DNA of 64,000 bases from Ciona savignyi. Taxonomy: Eukaryota > Chordata > Ascidiacea > Phlebobranchia > Cionidae. Positions 12,860 through 25,500 of this stretch are shown here, one piece after another (the first letter of the stretch is position 1; each line of letters begins with the position of its first letter). A program made the position numbers and the translations under genes. The DNA is taken from positions 29,701 to 93,700 of the forward strand of contig CH003362.1 of NCBI GenBank assembly GCA_000149265.1. The letters run 5' to 3'. The notes under the pieces were generated by a model. It saw only the letters and a list, made by a program, of their open reading frames with translations. It made no database searches and was not told the DNA's origin.

Positions 12860-14080
12860 ATTTAGTTAAAAATTATCCACTTGTTTTACCTTGTTATACC
12901 CATTATTGATTTAACAGTCAATCTGCGACAAACTCCCAGTCACCAACAAAAAACATTATTTATGAACACTTGCGCATTATCTTATAATAGTAATTTGTTC
13001 CTTTTTTCTGTTATATCAACGCAATGAAGCATGGAATACGAACGTTAAGGCAATGTTTCTCTGCACGGAATTTCAGCAGTTAAACAATTCATTTATTTTC
13101 TTATGTGACATGTACGCAATGGCGGTTGAATACTTGCGCTGGCATCGACAACGGAAAATGCTCCAGCTCGAGTCGAAGAGGAAGCAAGCAAGCTTCAAAC
13201 CTTTATCAGGATTTCTATTCTGTTGTAAATATTTGTCACATTCCCTGTGACAACTGCTACCAGGGAACGGTCGTTTTGTAGTTTAAAATGTTTTTAAAAA
13301 TTACTTGAGTTCCACAATCGACCAGACTCGGTTAAATGGCCTTGTTTTTGTTTACATACAGCGTGATTTGAACTTGAATTGTGATAATGAAATTTCCGAC
13401 GAGTTTGGAAAGAAACTTCGGCGCCTAGATTTCAGCTAGAATCAGAATATCGTGATGGTTCTCATACTCGTTTCCGATTTGTTTTAATTGTGTTCGATTG
13501 TAATTTTAAATATCTATGACGTATTTGTTTCTTTTCTTTAATTGACAAAGTTTATTTACTTTAATTCACGGTTTACTATACGGTTAATTTCTGACTAAGA
13601 CTAGATGGTGGGCATTTTTAAACAAACAATATATATTAAGGGTTATTTGTATTTGTACCCATTTAATCTTCTCCAATGATATATTTTAAACGTCTGGGTA
13701 TTTATTTAAAATTGAATAATGTTGGACCTTCGGATTCGGGCAATATGGCATTAAGAATTCTTTTTTTATAATAGACTAAAATATCTTTTTTAAATATAGC
13801 CTATTAATTTTGTCCAATTTAACGCAATCATAAATAAATTTACCATTGCTTCTTAACTGCATGCGACATCACCACCAAAACACTGAGCTGTGTAAAGTCA
13901 ATTAAAGAAGGATGAAACAAAAGCGGCGATTCCGGCCGCTTAATAAAAATGGTAACCATGATTTAGATAACGAATGCTTATAAAAAGGACCAAACGTGTA
14001 AGGAAGAATTAACGAAGCTTAGGCCATGCTCTCAGAAACTATGCATAGATCCCAATTGATGATGGGTTATACATAAACTG
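12860..14080. other. Intergenic DNA with no recognised feature
   Basis: Only short open frames with no family resemblance. An open frame at 13053-13250 is unsupported. I see no terminal repeats or RNA gene. Confidence 0.5.
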
Positions 14081-14089
14081 AAGGCACGT

Positions 14090-14215
14090 CCCAATCACAT
14101 ATACGACACACTGCAATAGCGCCGATAACTGGATGGTGTGCGCGAGGTAATCTGACGGTTACATTTAGAAAATGCTCCCTAACGTATTCGCGTAAACGTA
14201 ACTTAAATGCATTTT
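14090..14215 (+). mobile_element. Degenerate SINE fragment
   Basis: CACACTGCAATAG, GGTGTGCGCGAGGTAATCTG and GTAAACGTAACTTAAATG match the SINE body. It is strongly diverged, with no clear ends. Confidence 0.5.
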
Positions 14216-14479
14216 ATTATAAATATTGTGTAAAAAAATGCTATAAACTAGTAAAAAATAAAAAATAAATTGTTAAATGGGCCTACTAAAATTTAAAATA
14301 CTCTTCAATACCAACTCAGAAAGGACTTTTGTGTTGTCCTGTGGGGATTAGCTATTACAACTGTAGTCACCCACCAAATACCGTGCCAGTCAAGGGGCCA
14401 CCCAAAACCAACCAAAACATCGTAGCAGGTGAACCAGGGAAAAATGGGAAATTAGTAAAACTAGGGGGTTGGTGACAAA

Positions 14480-14779
14480 AACGAAGTATAAGCGCAGCCG
14501 TGCTTAATCAACAAGAGAAAGAACGAGCACAAGCGCGACTAATCAGCCAGAGGCACGACTTTGCCACGAACTACCTACCGCACCGAACTACTTGGTTTTG
14601 CCCCGACAGTGAAGTTTTTGTAGGCATAATTACCAACAAACTTAAATATTTCAGCACTGAGCAAGGCCAAAGACGCATGCAACACACCGTACCAAACATG
14701 TTACGAACACCTGCCACATCCGCACCTCTTGATGCAACACCCGACACACAAGATTCGCCACCACCCCAGCGGAAAGTTT
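14480..14779 (-). repeat. Inverted repeat, left arm (outer part)
   Basis: Reverse complement of 16791-16945, including the stretch with GCGCAGCCGTGCTTAATC and TAATCAGCCAGAGGCACG. It carries about 145 bp (roughly 14591-14750) that the right arm lacks. The arm continues at 16498-16540 on the far side of the LTR element, which splits it. The plus-strand open frame 14500-14784 has no recognisable family. Confidence 0.8.
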
Positions 14780-16497
14780 TGTAGCAGTTTTGAAATTATA
14801 TTTGCAAAAACTGCATTTATTTCATTTAATCGACGCCAAGTGTGTTCGTTCTGTTTAACCTTATGACGTCATTGACACTTATCACCTCATGACGCCATTA
14901 ACACCTAAAGCAGTTGTTTTCTATCTACGTCATTCTTTGCTTTATAAAGCGTTGTGCAATAACAAAACTTAATAAAGAATACGAGTACGAGTTGTCAAGT
15001 TTGTCTGTTTAGTGGAGGTTCCGCTGTCAGTCGAGTTGAGTTCCACACCATGTGGGTACATATGGAGTCGGAACAGAGTTTTATGTACTAGCTATAGACG
15101 GCAGCGGACCCTGGGACATGGTCCCGGCCAACCAAGACTCTTTGAAAAAACCCTGGCCCCACAATTGGTGACCACCCGACGTGATATGAACCTGCAACCT
15201 TCCGATGAAAGAAAAATAAGCTGAAGCAAGATTGTGACCAAGTTCGCCGCAGAATTTCTTCTGTTGTCAAAACCCAAGTCAATGCCTCCATTTTGGAAGA
15301 TCTCACAATCAAGCTGAAGCCTGCCCGACAAGAAACGCCCAAAAACTCGCCACAATGATCATTATCCAGTTGGCATTATGGTTCTGGAACAAAACGTGAC
15401 AATTCACAACAATTTAAAGATATAACTGACGCTGATCTACTGCAAACATTTGACGAACACTGCGATACGGATATTTACAACATTAAAGAAAGGTTAGTGG
15501 TTTGTGCACCCTAGGCGATTTAACCCAAGCATTATTCCGTCGCTTTGTTTGCTGAATACAGCTTTATTTGTGTGTTATACTACGAGTCTAAAGGCAAAAA
15601 CTGGCCTTGTCTATCGCCCAGAGTGGCGCGGTTTTATATATAGTACGCGTGTTGGAATTTGCCACGCTTCCCTGGTTTACCCTTCACTTAAATACAAGAG
15701 CTGGCTCTCTTGTGTAACCATTTTCACCTTGAATGGATCAATGAAAATGGCAATCAGTCTTATTACTCTTTAAAGCAGGCAATGCCAAATATACGAGTAA
15801 CCTGCAAAGTCCTTGGTCACACGCCTTATCACTGACAATCGGCATTGTCAGAACGTTTTTTATACTTTTTGCGTCCTCTTATGTTCAATAATGCTTGGTT
15901 TAACATTCGGCCTACAGCATAACCACTAACCATGTTTATCCTTGCTTGATTATGTTCTTATTATTGCTTTTATTGCATACTCTAGGGCCTAGCCCTTAAG
16001 TTTGAAAACGATTTTCAGATTTTGTTACAGATTCTAATTCTGACCATTGAAACTCATATCTTAAATGTGGGGAAAGCAAGGTGTTGTAGCAGTTTTGAAA
16101 TTATATTTGCAAAAACTGCATTTATTTCATTTAATCGACGCCAACTGTGTTCGTTCTGTTTAACCTTATGACGTCATTGACACTTATCACCTCATGACGC
16201 CATTGACACCTAAAGCAGTTGTTTTCATCTACGTCATATTTTGCTTTATAAAGCGTTGTGCGATTACATACACACAGAGATATATAGAGACATAGAACTT
16301 AATAAAGAATATATCTACAAGTGGAGTTTTCCGGTTGTTCTATTTAGTGGAGGTTCCGCTGCCAGTCGAGTTGAGTTCCACACCATGTGGGTACATATGG
16401 AGTCGGAACAGAGTTTTATGTACTAGCTATAGACGGCAGCGGACCCTGGGACATGTCCCGGTCAAACTAGAGGCGTTGAAAAACCCCTTGCCCCACA
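14780..16497 (+). mobile_element. Fossil LTR retrotransposon, short internally deleted copy
   Basis: Two direct long terminal repeats, 14780-15163 and 16085-16497, each begin TGTAGCAGTTTTG and end CCCCACA. The 4-bp target duplication GTTT flanks the element (14776-14779 and 16498-16501). A primer-binding-site-like TGGTGACC lies just inside the left repeat. A purine-rich tract (GGGGAAAGCAAGG) precedes the right repeat. The repeats carry a TATA-like TTTATAAAG, TGACGTCA motifs and AATAAA. The interior is only about 0.9 kb with no recognisable gag, pol or env domain, so the copy is broken by large loss and could only have moved with help. By eye the repeats differ at roughly a tenth of sites, suggesting a fairly old insertion. 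The family is unassigned (Gypsy or BEL type are both possible). Confidence 0.85.
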
Positions 16498-16540
16498 GTT
16501 TCTACTAAGGCGAAGGTTAGTGACCGAACCAATTGTGTTG
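16498..16540 (-). repeat. Inverted repeat, left arm (inner part)
   Basis: The minus strand reads CAACACAATTGGTTCGGTC and ends GTAGAAAC at the LTR element, matching 16750-16793 of the right arm. It adjoins the PARN-like fragment directly. Confidence 0.75.
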
Positions 16541-16719
16541 CAACGTAGTTTATAGTAACGGTCTTCTGGCGAGTCATATGACGTTAGATTGTGACGATGG
16601 TTCGTTAAACCAGTAAATTCTCCGTCTATGCAGATAAAGCTCGCATTGTCTATTGCCTGATTAACTTTCGGCAACATTTCAGTGAAGTTATCACGAGTAA
16701 AAGTTTGAAGAAACAAATT
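16541..16719 (-). pseudogene. PARN: PARN-like gene fragment (DEDD nuclease N-terminus)
   Basis: The minus-strand frame reads TRDNFTEMLPKVNQAI, then ASFICIDGEFTGL, then DSPEDRYYKLRCNT. This matches the first ~60 residues of poly(A)-specific ribonuclease PARN (IDGEF is the first catalytic motif, with the Asp and Glu metal ligands; the EERYQKL block also matches). No ATG precedes it in frame, and the reading runs straight into repeat sequence after CNT. No later PARN exons follow on this strand in the window. It is most likely a captured or duplicated piece rather than a working gene. It sits in the spacer between two inverted repeat arms. A first coding exon of an intact gene reading leftward is the weaker alternative. 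Confidence 0.7.
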
Positions 16720-16749
16720 CTCTAGATAAATTAATCCAAGCTATCTGGC

Positions 16750-16945
16750 GCAACACAATTGGTTCTGTCACCAACCTTCGCCGTAATAGAAACTTTCCGC
16801 TGGGGTGGTAGCGAATCTTGACGTCGGGACAAAACCAAGTAGTTCGGTGCGGTAGGTAGTTTTGGCAAAGTCGTGCATCTGGCTGATTAGTCGCGCTTGT
16901 GCTCGTTCTTTCTCTTGTTGATTAAGCACGGCTGCGCTTATACTT
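16750..16945 (+). repeat. Inverted repeat, right arm
   Basis: Runs from CAACACAATTGGTTCTGTC to TATACTTCGTTTTTGTT, mirroring the left arm. At 16786-16800 it reads across the place where the LTR element sits in the left arm (TAGAAACTTTCCGCTGG), so it keeps the uninterrupted site. It lacks about 145 bp present in the left arm. Confidence 0.8.
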
Positions 16946-17422
16946 CGTTTTTGTTGAGAACATCCGTTTTGAGGAGAGAAACTGAGCTCCGTCGCTAATT
17001 TTTTTATATATTTTCTTCGTTATTGTCGATTAATAATGCTCGCTTGTTATCGAAGATATATATTTGGTTGAGTGCTCTAACGATGCGGGAGTCACCACTT
17101 GTGGGGATTAGCTTTTAAAAGGCAACAATGGGTAAAAAAATACAGAACGCTACAGTCATTTACATTACAAAGATTACAATAAAGCTTCAATGTCGACTAG
17201 ATTATGTTGGTATCACGGCTTTCTTAGACCACATACAATAGGCAGGTTTTAACTTAGAGTGGGACCATCTAATTCCCCATGTAAACCTCTTATCCCCACA
17301 ATGCTTTAGCAACATACTTTGTTTGCGCATGGATTGAGGGATAGTACATTGAAATAGTTAAATTGGATATTGTTTTGAAAACAATAGGGGCAAGTATGAT
17401 AAAATGTAATTGTATTAAATAG
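16946..17422. other. Upstream region of TAF1A
   Basis: AT-rich. TGTGGGGATTAGCT at about 17099 also occurs at about 14349, on the outer side of the left arm. No promoter motif is clear. Confidence 0.35.
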
Positions 17423-19399
17423 ATGGCATTCAAAGATCGACAATTTGTCGACAAAAACTGTCCAGCTTTGCAGGACATTTTAAAAAGCGTCGTATTGGAG
17501 CTGAACTCTGTTTTCCTACAAGATCGACGTGATTTAATTTTTGATGTTTGTGACTCCAGAGATGTGGTGTGCGATTTACAATTCCTTGAAGATGAGGACA
17601 TTAACAACGTTCCTTCGATATACGCCAAGCCAATGACGTTAAAATTACTTCGGTCAAAACTTCTTCAGCATAAGTAGGCCGTTGATCAATTTTCCAAAAA
17701 AATAAACAAAATATAATTTTGCGAGCTAGTTACTTAAAAAAGTACCGGTACATATCTATACTTAAGTTGCATCTAGGTTTATTTTCAGCAGCAACATCCA
17801 TTAAAACCATTTTAGTATTAAGTGTTCAAAACTTCAGCGCAGTGAAAACAAATTACAACAAATTGGAGATTGATGTCATATATAAGCTTTCCAATTTCCA
17901 AAGGGAATTGTTCTACCCTAATGAATTATAATAAAATTTACTTTAGATGGGGTGATGCTGCTCTTATTTTACTTGGATTTGCAAAGCTGCATTGGAATAA
18001 GTCTGGATTGAACGTTTACAAGGAAGTAAATGCTTTACTTTTATTAAACAATAACATATCATGCTTTTGAACTATGTTAAACAACTTGTAATATTTTAGG
18101 AGCTATCTGTTGTATAATTTTACATTTTGTAAAAAAATCTGGTAATTTAGAATCTAAAAGTGTACCACCTTATTTTGTCCAAAAACCATTTGGGAGAGTA
18201 TAGTACTCACTGGTTATTTTTTCGCAGATTGATTTGTTACATTCAAAAATGTTATATTCGAATCTTAAAAAATACAACTGTTTATGTGCTTCTTCCAAAT
18301 GTTTATAAGTTGGAAAAAAACTAATTTAATCATTATTTACTTTCAGATAAGCTGGAAAGTTGGAAATGAAATTATTTTACATCACCCTGCAGGATATAAC
18401 AATACTGAGATCATTGTTGGTCATAAACGTGCAACCGGGCTCAGTTTTGAATCTTTAGACCAAACTCACTGTTTAATTGAACATGTTTTTGTTCTACTGT
18501 CAAATCATGATTTTTCAAGTGCACAAGATCAACTTCGTTATTATCGAATGATTGACAAAAGTATTACAAATAGGAATAGACGGGCCAAAGATATTCAGAA
18601 ATGGTTGACTTTAAATGAGGGTTATTTGGGTTTAATTGAGTATGTGATTTGGAAATCAATCACCAGTCAAGAGGAAGAAGTTACTCAATTAAGTGGTTCC
18701 TTGCAGCAGAATGAGGAAAATTCACCTCAGAGTGTTGCGCAAAGGGCAGCAGCTCACTTTGCGACTGTTTTATCAGTGCTGGGAATATGGGATATCTTTG
18801 TTTTAAAACTAGTTAACATATTTGTTTATTATAAAAAACACATGGAGGCAAAGCAAGCTCTTCTTATTTACTCTCAAAAACATGATACAAATCCGAATGC
18901 CCATAAATATTTGTACAGTTTTTTGAAAGGAATATCTGATCTATCAGAAACAAACCTAAAAATTGAAACTTTGCAAAAGTTGCAGAAACTAAATTCTGCA
19001 TCAGAGTTGATGCTTGACCTACATCAATTACTATTTAACCAGTGGGTTGAAAGAACAGAAAAAATACTCAAACATGAGATAATTGAATTACCTGATGTGT
19101 TGCCGTCCTTAGATGTATTATTGCAAATGTTGGATTATCCATGTTGGAAAAGCAATTTAACTGTATGGCTTACATTACATGATTCTTTAAGAATAACAAT
19201 GAAATTAGTTAAATCTGAAAAGTTTAGAATCATTGAAAATCTGTGGGTCAATTCACACCGTAATAGTTGGTGGCCATCTTTTCACTTTAATCCGAAATCT
19301 GCAAACACTGAGAACGAAGAGTTAAACAATGTGAAGTATTATGTTGCCCAAACTTTTTTGTCCAAAAATTGTAAATTTTGTAAAGCCGTAAAGAAATAA
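17423..19399 (+). CDS. TAF1A: TAF1A, RNA polymerase I factor SL1 subunit
   Basis: Subunit of SL1/TIF-IB, which with TBP places RNA polymerase I on the rRNA gene promoter in the nucleolus. Exons: 17423-17673, 17947-18025, 18347-19399 (GT-AG, phases 2 and 0), giving 460 residues against about 450 in human TAF1A. Matching blocks in order: LLRSKLLQHKWGDAALILL (human ALLKHQWQQAAEYM), ISWKVGNEIILHHP (IIWKLGSEILFYHP), LGIWDIFVLKLVNIFVYY, TNPNAHKYLYSFLKG and NSWWPSFHF (KNWWPGFHFSY). The first exon looks like an 84-residue gene of its own because a stop lies just past the splice site, but the junction restores a typical TAF1A helix. The large last exon is unbroken. VIRMA starts 130 bp downstream on the same strand. 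Confidence 0.9.
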
Positions 19400-19493
19400 T
19401 CGTTGCATTTTTTTCAACTTAAGTTGTTACTACATTTTAGTTTGTTAAAAATATTGCAATTTTCTCAACACACACTTGATACATATTTAAACA

Positions 19494-19525
19494 GGGTACT
19501 TAAGTGTCATGTAAATAAAAATAAA
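19494..19525 (+). promoter_or_regulatory. TAF1A-VIRMA junction: acceptor-like site and poly(A) signals
   Basis: The 130-bp gap between the TAF1A stop and the VIRMA ATG holds an acceptor-like TTTAAACAG ending at 19494. It also holds two AATAAA motifs (19514-19519 and 19520-19525), the second only 4 bp before the VIRMA ATG. This is too short for a normal separate terminator plus promoter. The arrangement fits either an operon resolved by spliced-leader trans-splicing, known in tunicates, or a promoter inside TAF1A. Confidence 0.45.
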
Positions 19526-19529
19526 TACG

Positions 19530-22500
19530 ATGAAACTGATATTTTGTGACACGTTCCACCAAGAACCGCCAGATGGAAGTGTGACAAGCAGTTGGGCAAT
19601 AATTGAATTCCCGTGTGCCGTGGTTCTTGAGGAAATAAGGATTGTTCCGAGAGGAGCAAGAGTTCATGATCAACTTGCAGGAGACACGTAAGACAATGTG
19701 TATCGTTAAATGGGGTAAAACATAAAATATGTGTGATAAACAAACACGTCGTTTTTTAACACAGGAGACTAGAACTGTGTAAAGAATATATCAGTATGAC
19801 TTCAAATGATCCTTGGGTCATGAACTAAAATTACAGACTAAGTTAAGGCTAAAGTTAGGTTTTACTGATACAATAAAGCTTTAATGTCGTTCACTAGATG
19901 ATGTTGATATCACGTCTTTCTTCTATACTGCTTGGCAGTTGTCATTACAACAGTTTAATCGCTCATTTTTTAAATTTATTTTATTTGCCTGCACTTTTAT
20001 GTTTTATATAATTACTAGTACACAATCGGTTAAATTGCAAAAACAAAAAATCTGTTTGATTATCCTACCTTGGTTAAACCAATTTATTAATTATAAATTG
20101 TATTCCTTACAGACAACGTGGCCAGACAAACCCGCCACATTTCCGCATTGACTTTTTTGCTTGTGATGTTAAAAACGAAAATGCGAGTACTTTCGAAAAC
20201 TTGTGCGCAATCGAATACCATGAGTCTTCCAAGACCTCTGCATTGCCACGTTTGCCGTTTCTTACCAAGCAGTTGCTGTGCAGTGGGTGGTATTCTTCAG
20301 TTACTATTGCTGTGTTTGGTGCTGAAGGGTCTGATTCTGCATCAGTGAAAGCCATTCACGAACGGCGGGATAATTTGACACGGCTATCGTCGCGCCCCCC
20401 ACCCACTGCACCTCTTGTGGATGACATGCGTACAGCTTTTCAAAATATGGATTCAAGAGAGTTTTCGAGAACCGCACCACTTTTACCCCTTCCCAATATC
20501 TTACCTCAACCGGGTCCAGTTGGAGATATACCAGTAAACCAATCTGCCGGATATCAAAGTTTTCGACAGGATGGAAACGATAGAAGACCCATTCATTCTC
20601 ACAATTTCCAAAATCTATCCTACAGAGAACGATCATCTGATAATTTTATGTTCCGAAGCGAAACAGTTGAAGACGAAATTTATAGAAACCAAGTGTCTCT
20701 TCTTCACAACTCTGGCAACAGTAGCTCATTTCCACAGAGAGGTCTTCACCATGACCACCCTAATTATCGCTACCAACGTGGTAACTCGAGATATGCTGAC
20801 CAAGATAACTACAATAATAGAAGGAGGTTCCAGGGAATGAATCGTGCAGCACAAACCGAAAAACATGATGCAGATCCAACAGTGGAAGAGGAAGCTAAAT
20901 TTGTTCAAGATGATGCTGAACATGAGAATCAAATGCAGGTAAAAAATATATTAATCGTTTTAGCATATTAAGGATAATTAGCTATCGCCTATATATTAAA
21001 CAGTGTTTAAGATGGTGCATAATTATTAAATTATATATGTCATATTGATGGAAATACTTTACATACATACCAACATATCTATTTGGGAAATGATAAATAT
21101 ACACTATACAGCATATTGAATATTACTTTTTGTTGATATATTTATTCCATACTGCCCACGTTTTATGAATTTTCTTTCTTTTTAGATGGAGGACGATTGG
21201 ATTGGTGCAGAGTATGAAGAGATCAGTGATGATGAAATGGATGAGGAGGCCAATCTTCGGGATATGGAAGCCATGATGACAGCCGATATGCTTCTACCAA
21301 CCTCAGTGATGTCATTTAATCCTTTTGATATGGAAGTCTTTCCTCTTTCACATTTCAGGTAGTTTGTCTTGATTTTTTGAGCTACAATGTCTGCGAGATT
21401 AAATGCTGCTATGTACCTTAAGTTCGTAGGTAGGAGTTACATTACTGCCTGCCATGTTTTTATTACATCAGTAATATGATTGATTTTTTATGGCATGTTG
21501 TTAAGTGATTATTCAAAAATACTATTTTAATTTTCTTTCTTTAAGTTCCTGAAATAATCTATTTTGGCACCAATTGTGTAGTTGATTCATAAATTGCATT
21601 ATGATTCCTTCTGTAATCTGTATAGTACCATACTGTAATTAAAAAAAAATAACCTAAACTAATCTTATTATTTCAATAGGTCACCTGATCTTTCTGATTT
21701 TGAAGTTATACGAAACAAATTAAGTCAGCAGAGTTATGTTGACGATGAAGAGCTAGAACAAACAACAATTTTGCATTCAAAATCCTGTGAAAACCTTAGA
21801 AAACTTGTTGATTCCACTTTAAGAGTCTGTCCAATAGAATTCAATGGCAAACATACCGCAGAAATTTGCGCGGGAAATGAAGACCAATGGGTTAATAATC
21901 TTGAAAAGATTACACTTGCGTTAAGTAATGAATTGCCTTACTTGGAAATGTGCAATGAAAATCAAGTTGATTACAATGTTATGCTTATCACTTGGGCATT
22001 GTATGCAATGGAATTGAATGGGCCTTTATCCAAACACATCTCTCTAAGTGTCCGTGCTTTAAAAGTTGGGTTGGGAATGGTCAAAGCTCTGAGTCAAACT
22101 TGTTCAGAAATTGTTGAGCAACTAGATAAATCTAATGTATTTGAAGCTATATTCTGCATGCTGCTGGAAAAGCATGTGGCTTCATCTCTAAAGATTCTAG
22201 CTTTACATACATTAGATGCTGTAACTAATTGGCCAGCTATGATAGACAGTTTCTTGTTTAAGCCCTTTTCAATTGCAATCAAAGACGAAAATTCGCTTAA
22301 GTTACAAACTGGTTATGCATGGCTTATTGAGATTGCTTTGGAACCTCAAGCTGCAAGAGTAGTGGCGGGTGTGACTCAGCTCACAAAAAAAGTTCATCTG
22401 TATGAATGTATGCATCAGGTGCAGGTTATCACACAATCTGTTGTGAATGAGAAAATTCCGGATGAATTTGCTTATATTTCCGAAGAAGAGGAAGAATATA

Positions 22501-25500
22501 GTAACGAAGAAGAAGTCCAGGAAGTTGAAATGGTTGTGATGTCCTCTGCATCAGCAGATGAAGAAGAAGAACAACAAGATGAAAAAAGAGATTCTTCTGT
22601 GAGATATCTTTTTTTTACATAAACCAATCAAAACTTTTTTTAAGTTTCTAGCTGGTAAATCAAGTATGCTCTAAATTATACATGTGATGTTCAGATCAGG
22701 TCAATTTTTTTTATTTCATTATTGTTAGATCATTGAGTCATGTGGCAACCATGTAGCTTTTTGTTCAAATCCTATTTGCACAGACCTTGCATCGACTGTT
22801 TGTACCAAACAGACCTTGCCTTGCCCTAGTACAGGGGTGGGCAACTTCTCTAGTCGGCGGGCCAAATGTGGGAAAATGAAGTCCTTGGTGGGCCGGATTA
22901 TAATATAAATAATATTCAATAAGTTAACCACATATTTATTTACTAAATTATTTCCATAGTTTCCATGTTTCGTCAAATAATGACGACTAATGTTGTACTC
23001 TTTTACTAACGCAACACTCTGACCATACAGTAAACATACTACTGCTTTGTTGCCAACCTTTGTGATAAATGCTTTGGTATCCAGTCTTTTTTTTAAATTC
23101 TCGACACTTTCTTTCTAATTTACGTTTAATAGGATATCCGTGGTTAATAATCCTTAATAATTCATATAATCTATTTATATTTATTTCGAATTTAAATATA
23201 ACTGACAACAGATAATAAAAAACTAACCCTAACAATCACGTTACTACACAGTAGCCTACCCAGTAGTGGATGGTGTTTTCAAGGCTCTCTGCTTTGACCT
23301 TATAATGTTTCTTTAATAGGTGTGCTAACAAAATTGTTTGTTCACTAAGGTAATTGTTTATATCACCAGCTCGTATTACCAGTGCGGTAACAGAAGAGCG
23401 ATAGGCAACTTTTAGAAATGATGCGTCGGACCACATTGTTGTGTGGTTGGATACAGACAGCGGGCCGGACATGGGCCACATTGCAGGTTATTGTTAGATA
23501 CAGTCTGGAGGCCGGTCAAAATCCCTTCACGGGCCGGACCCGGCCCGCGGGCCGTATGTTGCCCACCCCTGCCCTAGTACAATCTAACTAAATGACACTT
23601 CCTACAGTTTATTATAAATTTTTTTTTTACAAATATGCAGCGAATACTTAATGAGCACACCAAAGTTGATCTTGGTCTGCGCATTGTACATGAGAAAGGA
23701 GAGCGTAAAGTAATCGGATTATCTCAAAATTCAGAGATTTACGATTCCGTGGCTGAAGACAATGAAGCAGTTGAGTCATTGGATGGCCAAAATAATGCTA
23801 AAATTGTAAGTTTTTATTGGTTTTTCTCTGTTATATAAGGTATATATTCATGGCTGCCTAAGACAGAAGTTGGCAACCTACCGGCACTGAACATCATCAT
23901 ATGGTCTGAAGCCCCTTAACAAATTATAGTTTATTTTTTAAAATTACTTGTTTACATACGTATTTGGTGTTTTCATCTGAAAATGTTACTATATTTATAG
24001 GCCTACTGTTGCAAAGTAAGAATAATTAAGGAAATAGAATTGCTGGAAAATTAGTACAACCCGTTGAGGTCTTGCAGCTAGTGAAAGTTTGATTTTCTGC
24101 CTATTTTATGGTAAACAAAATACTGGTTGTGGACTATATCTTGAAAGTACCATACTTGTCATATTTCCCGGTACCATACTTGTCTTAGGAATCCTACTAA
24201 GATATTTAAATGTATCCATCAAAATTCTGTTTTTATATTTATATTTTTATTTATCAGGAAAGCCATCTTACCCCCGTTGAATCTGTCATATATATGGATG
24301 ATGTTACTGTAAATGAAGAAGATTTGTTAAAAATTGCTGCTTGTCTTGATGAGATTACTGCTTGTTTTCAAAATCCACAGCAATTTTTTGGACGTCTCTC
24401 AGTGTTAACATTTCCATTGTCCAGACGGCAAAGACCAACAACAGAACAAACTAATGATAAATTTGCTGAACAGCCTGCATACAGGTTTGTATTAATGAGC
24501 GTCATTCAAAATCTCTTTTATGTGTTTATTTTGTACAAAATTCAAATATTAAGTTTAATTTTACATTGAAACAAAGTCATGATAATTAGGTCATTCTAAC
24601 TACAATGTGTTCATTTAGATTAGGACTTAAAATCGAGAATGTTGTTAGAGTATATGAACTTTTTTAATAGTTGTATGACAGGATCACTCTACCCAAGTAT
24701 GATGGATAATACGCAATACCAGTATTAAACCTAAAAATAATAATTCTGTGCATGCCTTCTTTGCCCCTGCTAGTTATTTGACAGAAATATAATTGTAAAA
24801 TAAAAACACTTTGTATTTTTAAAGCCTAATGTTTTTGTTACCTTTATCTAAAGATACTATTATGGTTTCAGAATGGCTGAAGGAACCAATCTGCTTGCCT
24901 CAATACAAGCACTAGTCAGTCTGCCAATCGTCTCTGGACACAAAGCTTTATTTGATTCCTGCGGAAGATTTTTGGAGAGTCTTATTTCTTCTCATCCAGG
25001 CTTGCTCTACCTGGCATCCAACTCTGATTCCACTCTCCACATCATCCAGCATCTGATGAAATCCTCTCTTCAGTTGGAGGTTGAGGACATGAACTCCCCG
25101 TGTAACCTCGGGGCAAGATTAGCATTCCACCTCCAAACAATTCAATCCTTGGATCTTGTTTCAACCCTTCTGGAGTCGGATGCAGATGAGGAAGACATAG
25201 AAGAGGAGCTTGCTCACGCATTCAAGACACTGTACTCCATCACATACCTTCCCATTGGAAGGCAATGTGTTAGTAGGGTGCTCTCAAAGGACGATAACTT
25301 AAAATCAATCATCACTTGCCTAACATATCCCAACAAGATAGCTGAAGAAGAGGAAACGCAAGAGGTTAATGACAAGGAAAGCAACACAACAAAGAACGAA
25401 GAAAAACATGAGAAAATTGAAACTTCTGACAAAGAAGCTGACGATAAAGGTAAAAAATAAAAATTATAATTTTTATTTATGTATTATCAATTACGACATG

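Noticed and set aside
13053-13250. 65-residue open frame
   Set aside because: No recognisable domain, no splice partners and no conserved pattern.
14500-14784. 94-residue plus-strand open frame
   Set aside because: No family resemblance, lies in a repeat arm and ends just inside the LTR; chance frame is more likely.
17423-17677. An 84-residue open frame that looks like a small complete gene
   Set aside because: A GT donor inside its end joins in phase to 17947, and the joined residues LLQHKWGDAALILL match TAF1A, so it is TAF1A exon 1.
20118-20840. Several overlapping open frames on both strands
   Set aside because: Shadows of VIRMA exon 20113-20938, whose frame is supported by homology and splice phase.
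22987-23481. Minus-strand open frames as a transposase
   Set aside because: They lie inside a 740-bp MITE, are under 85 residues each and show no hAT transposase motif.
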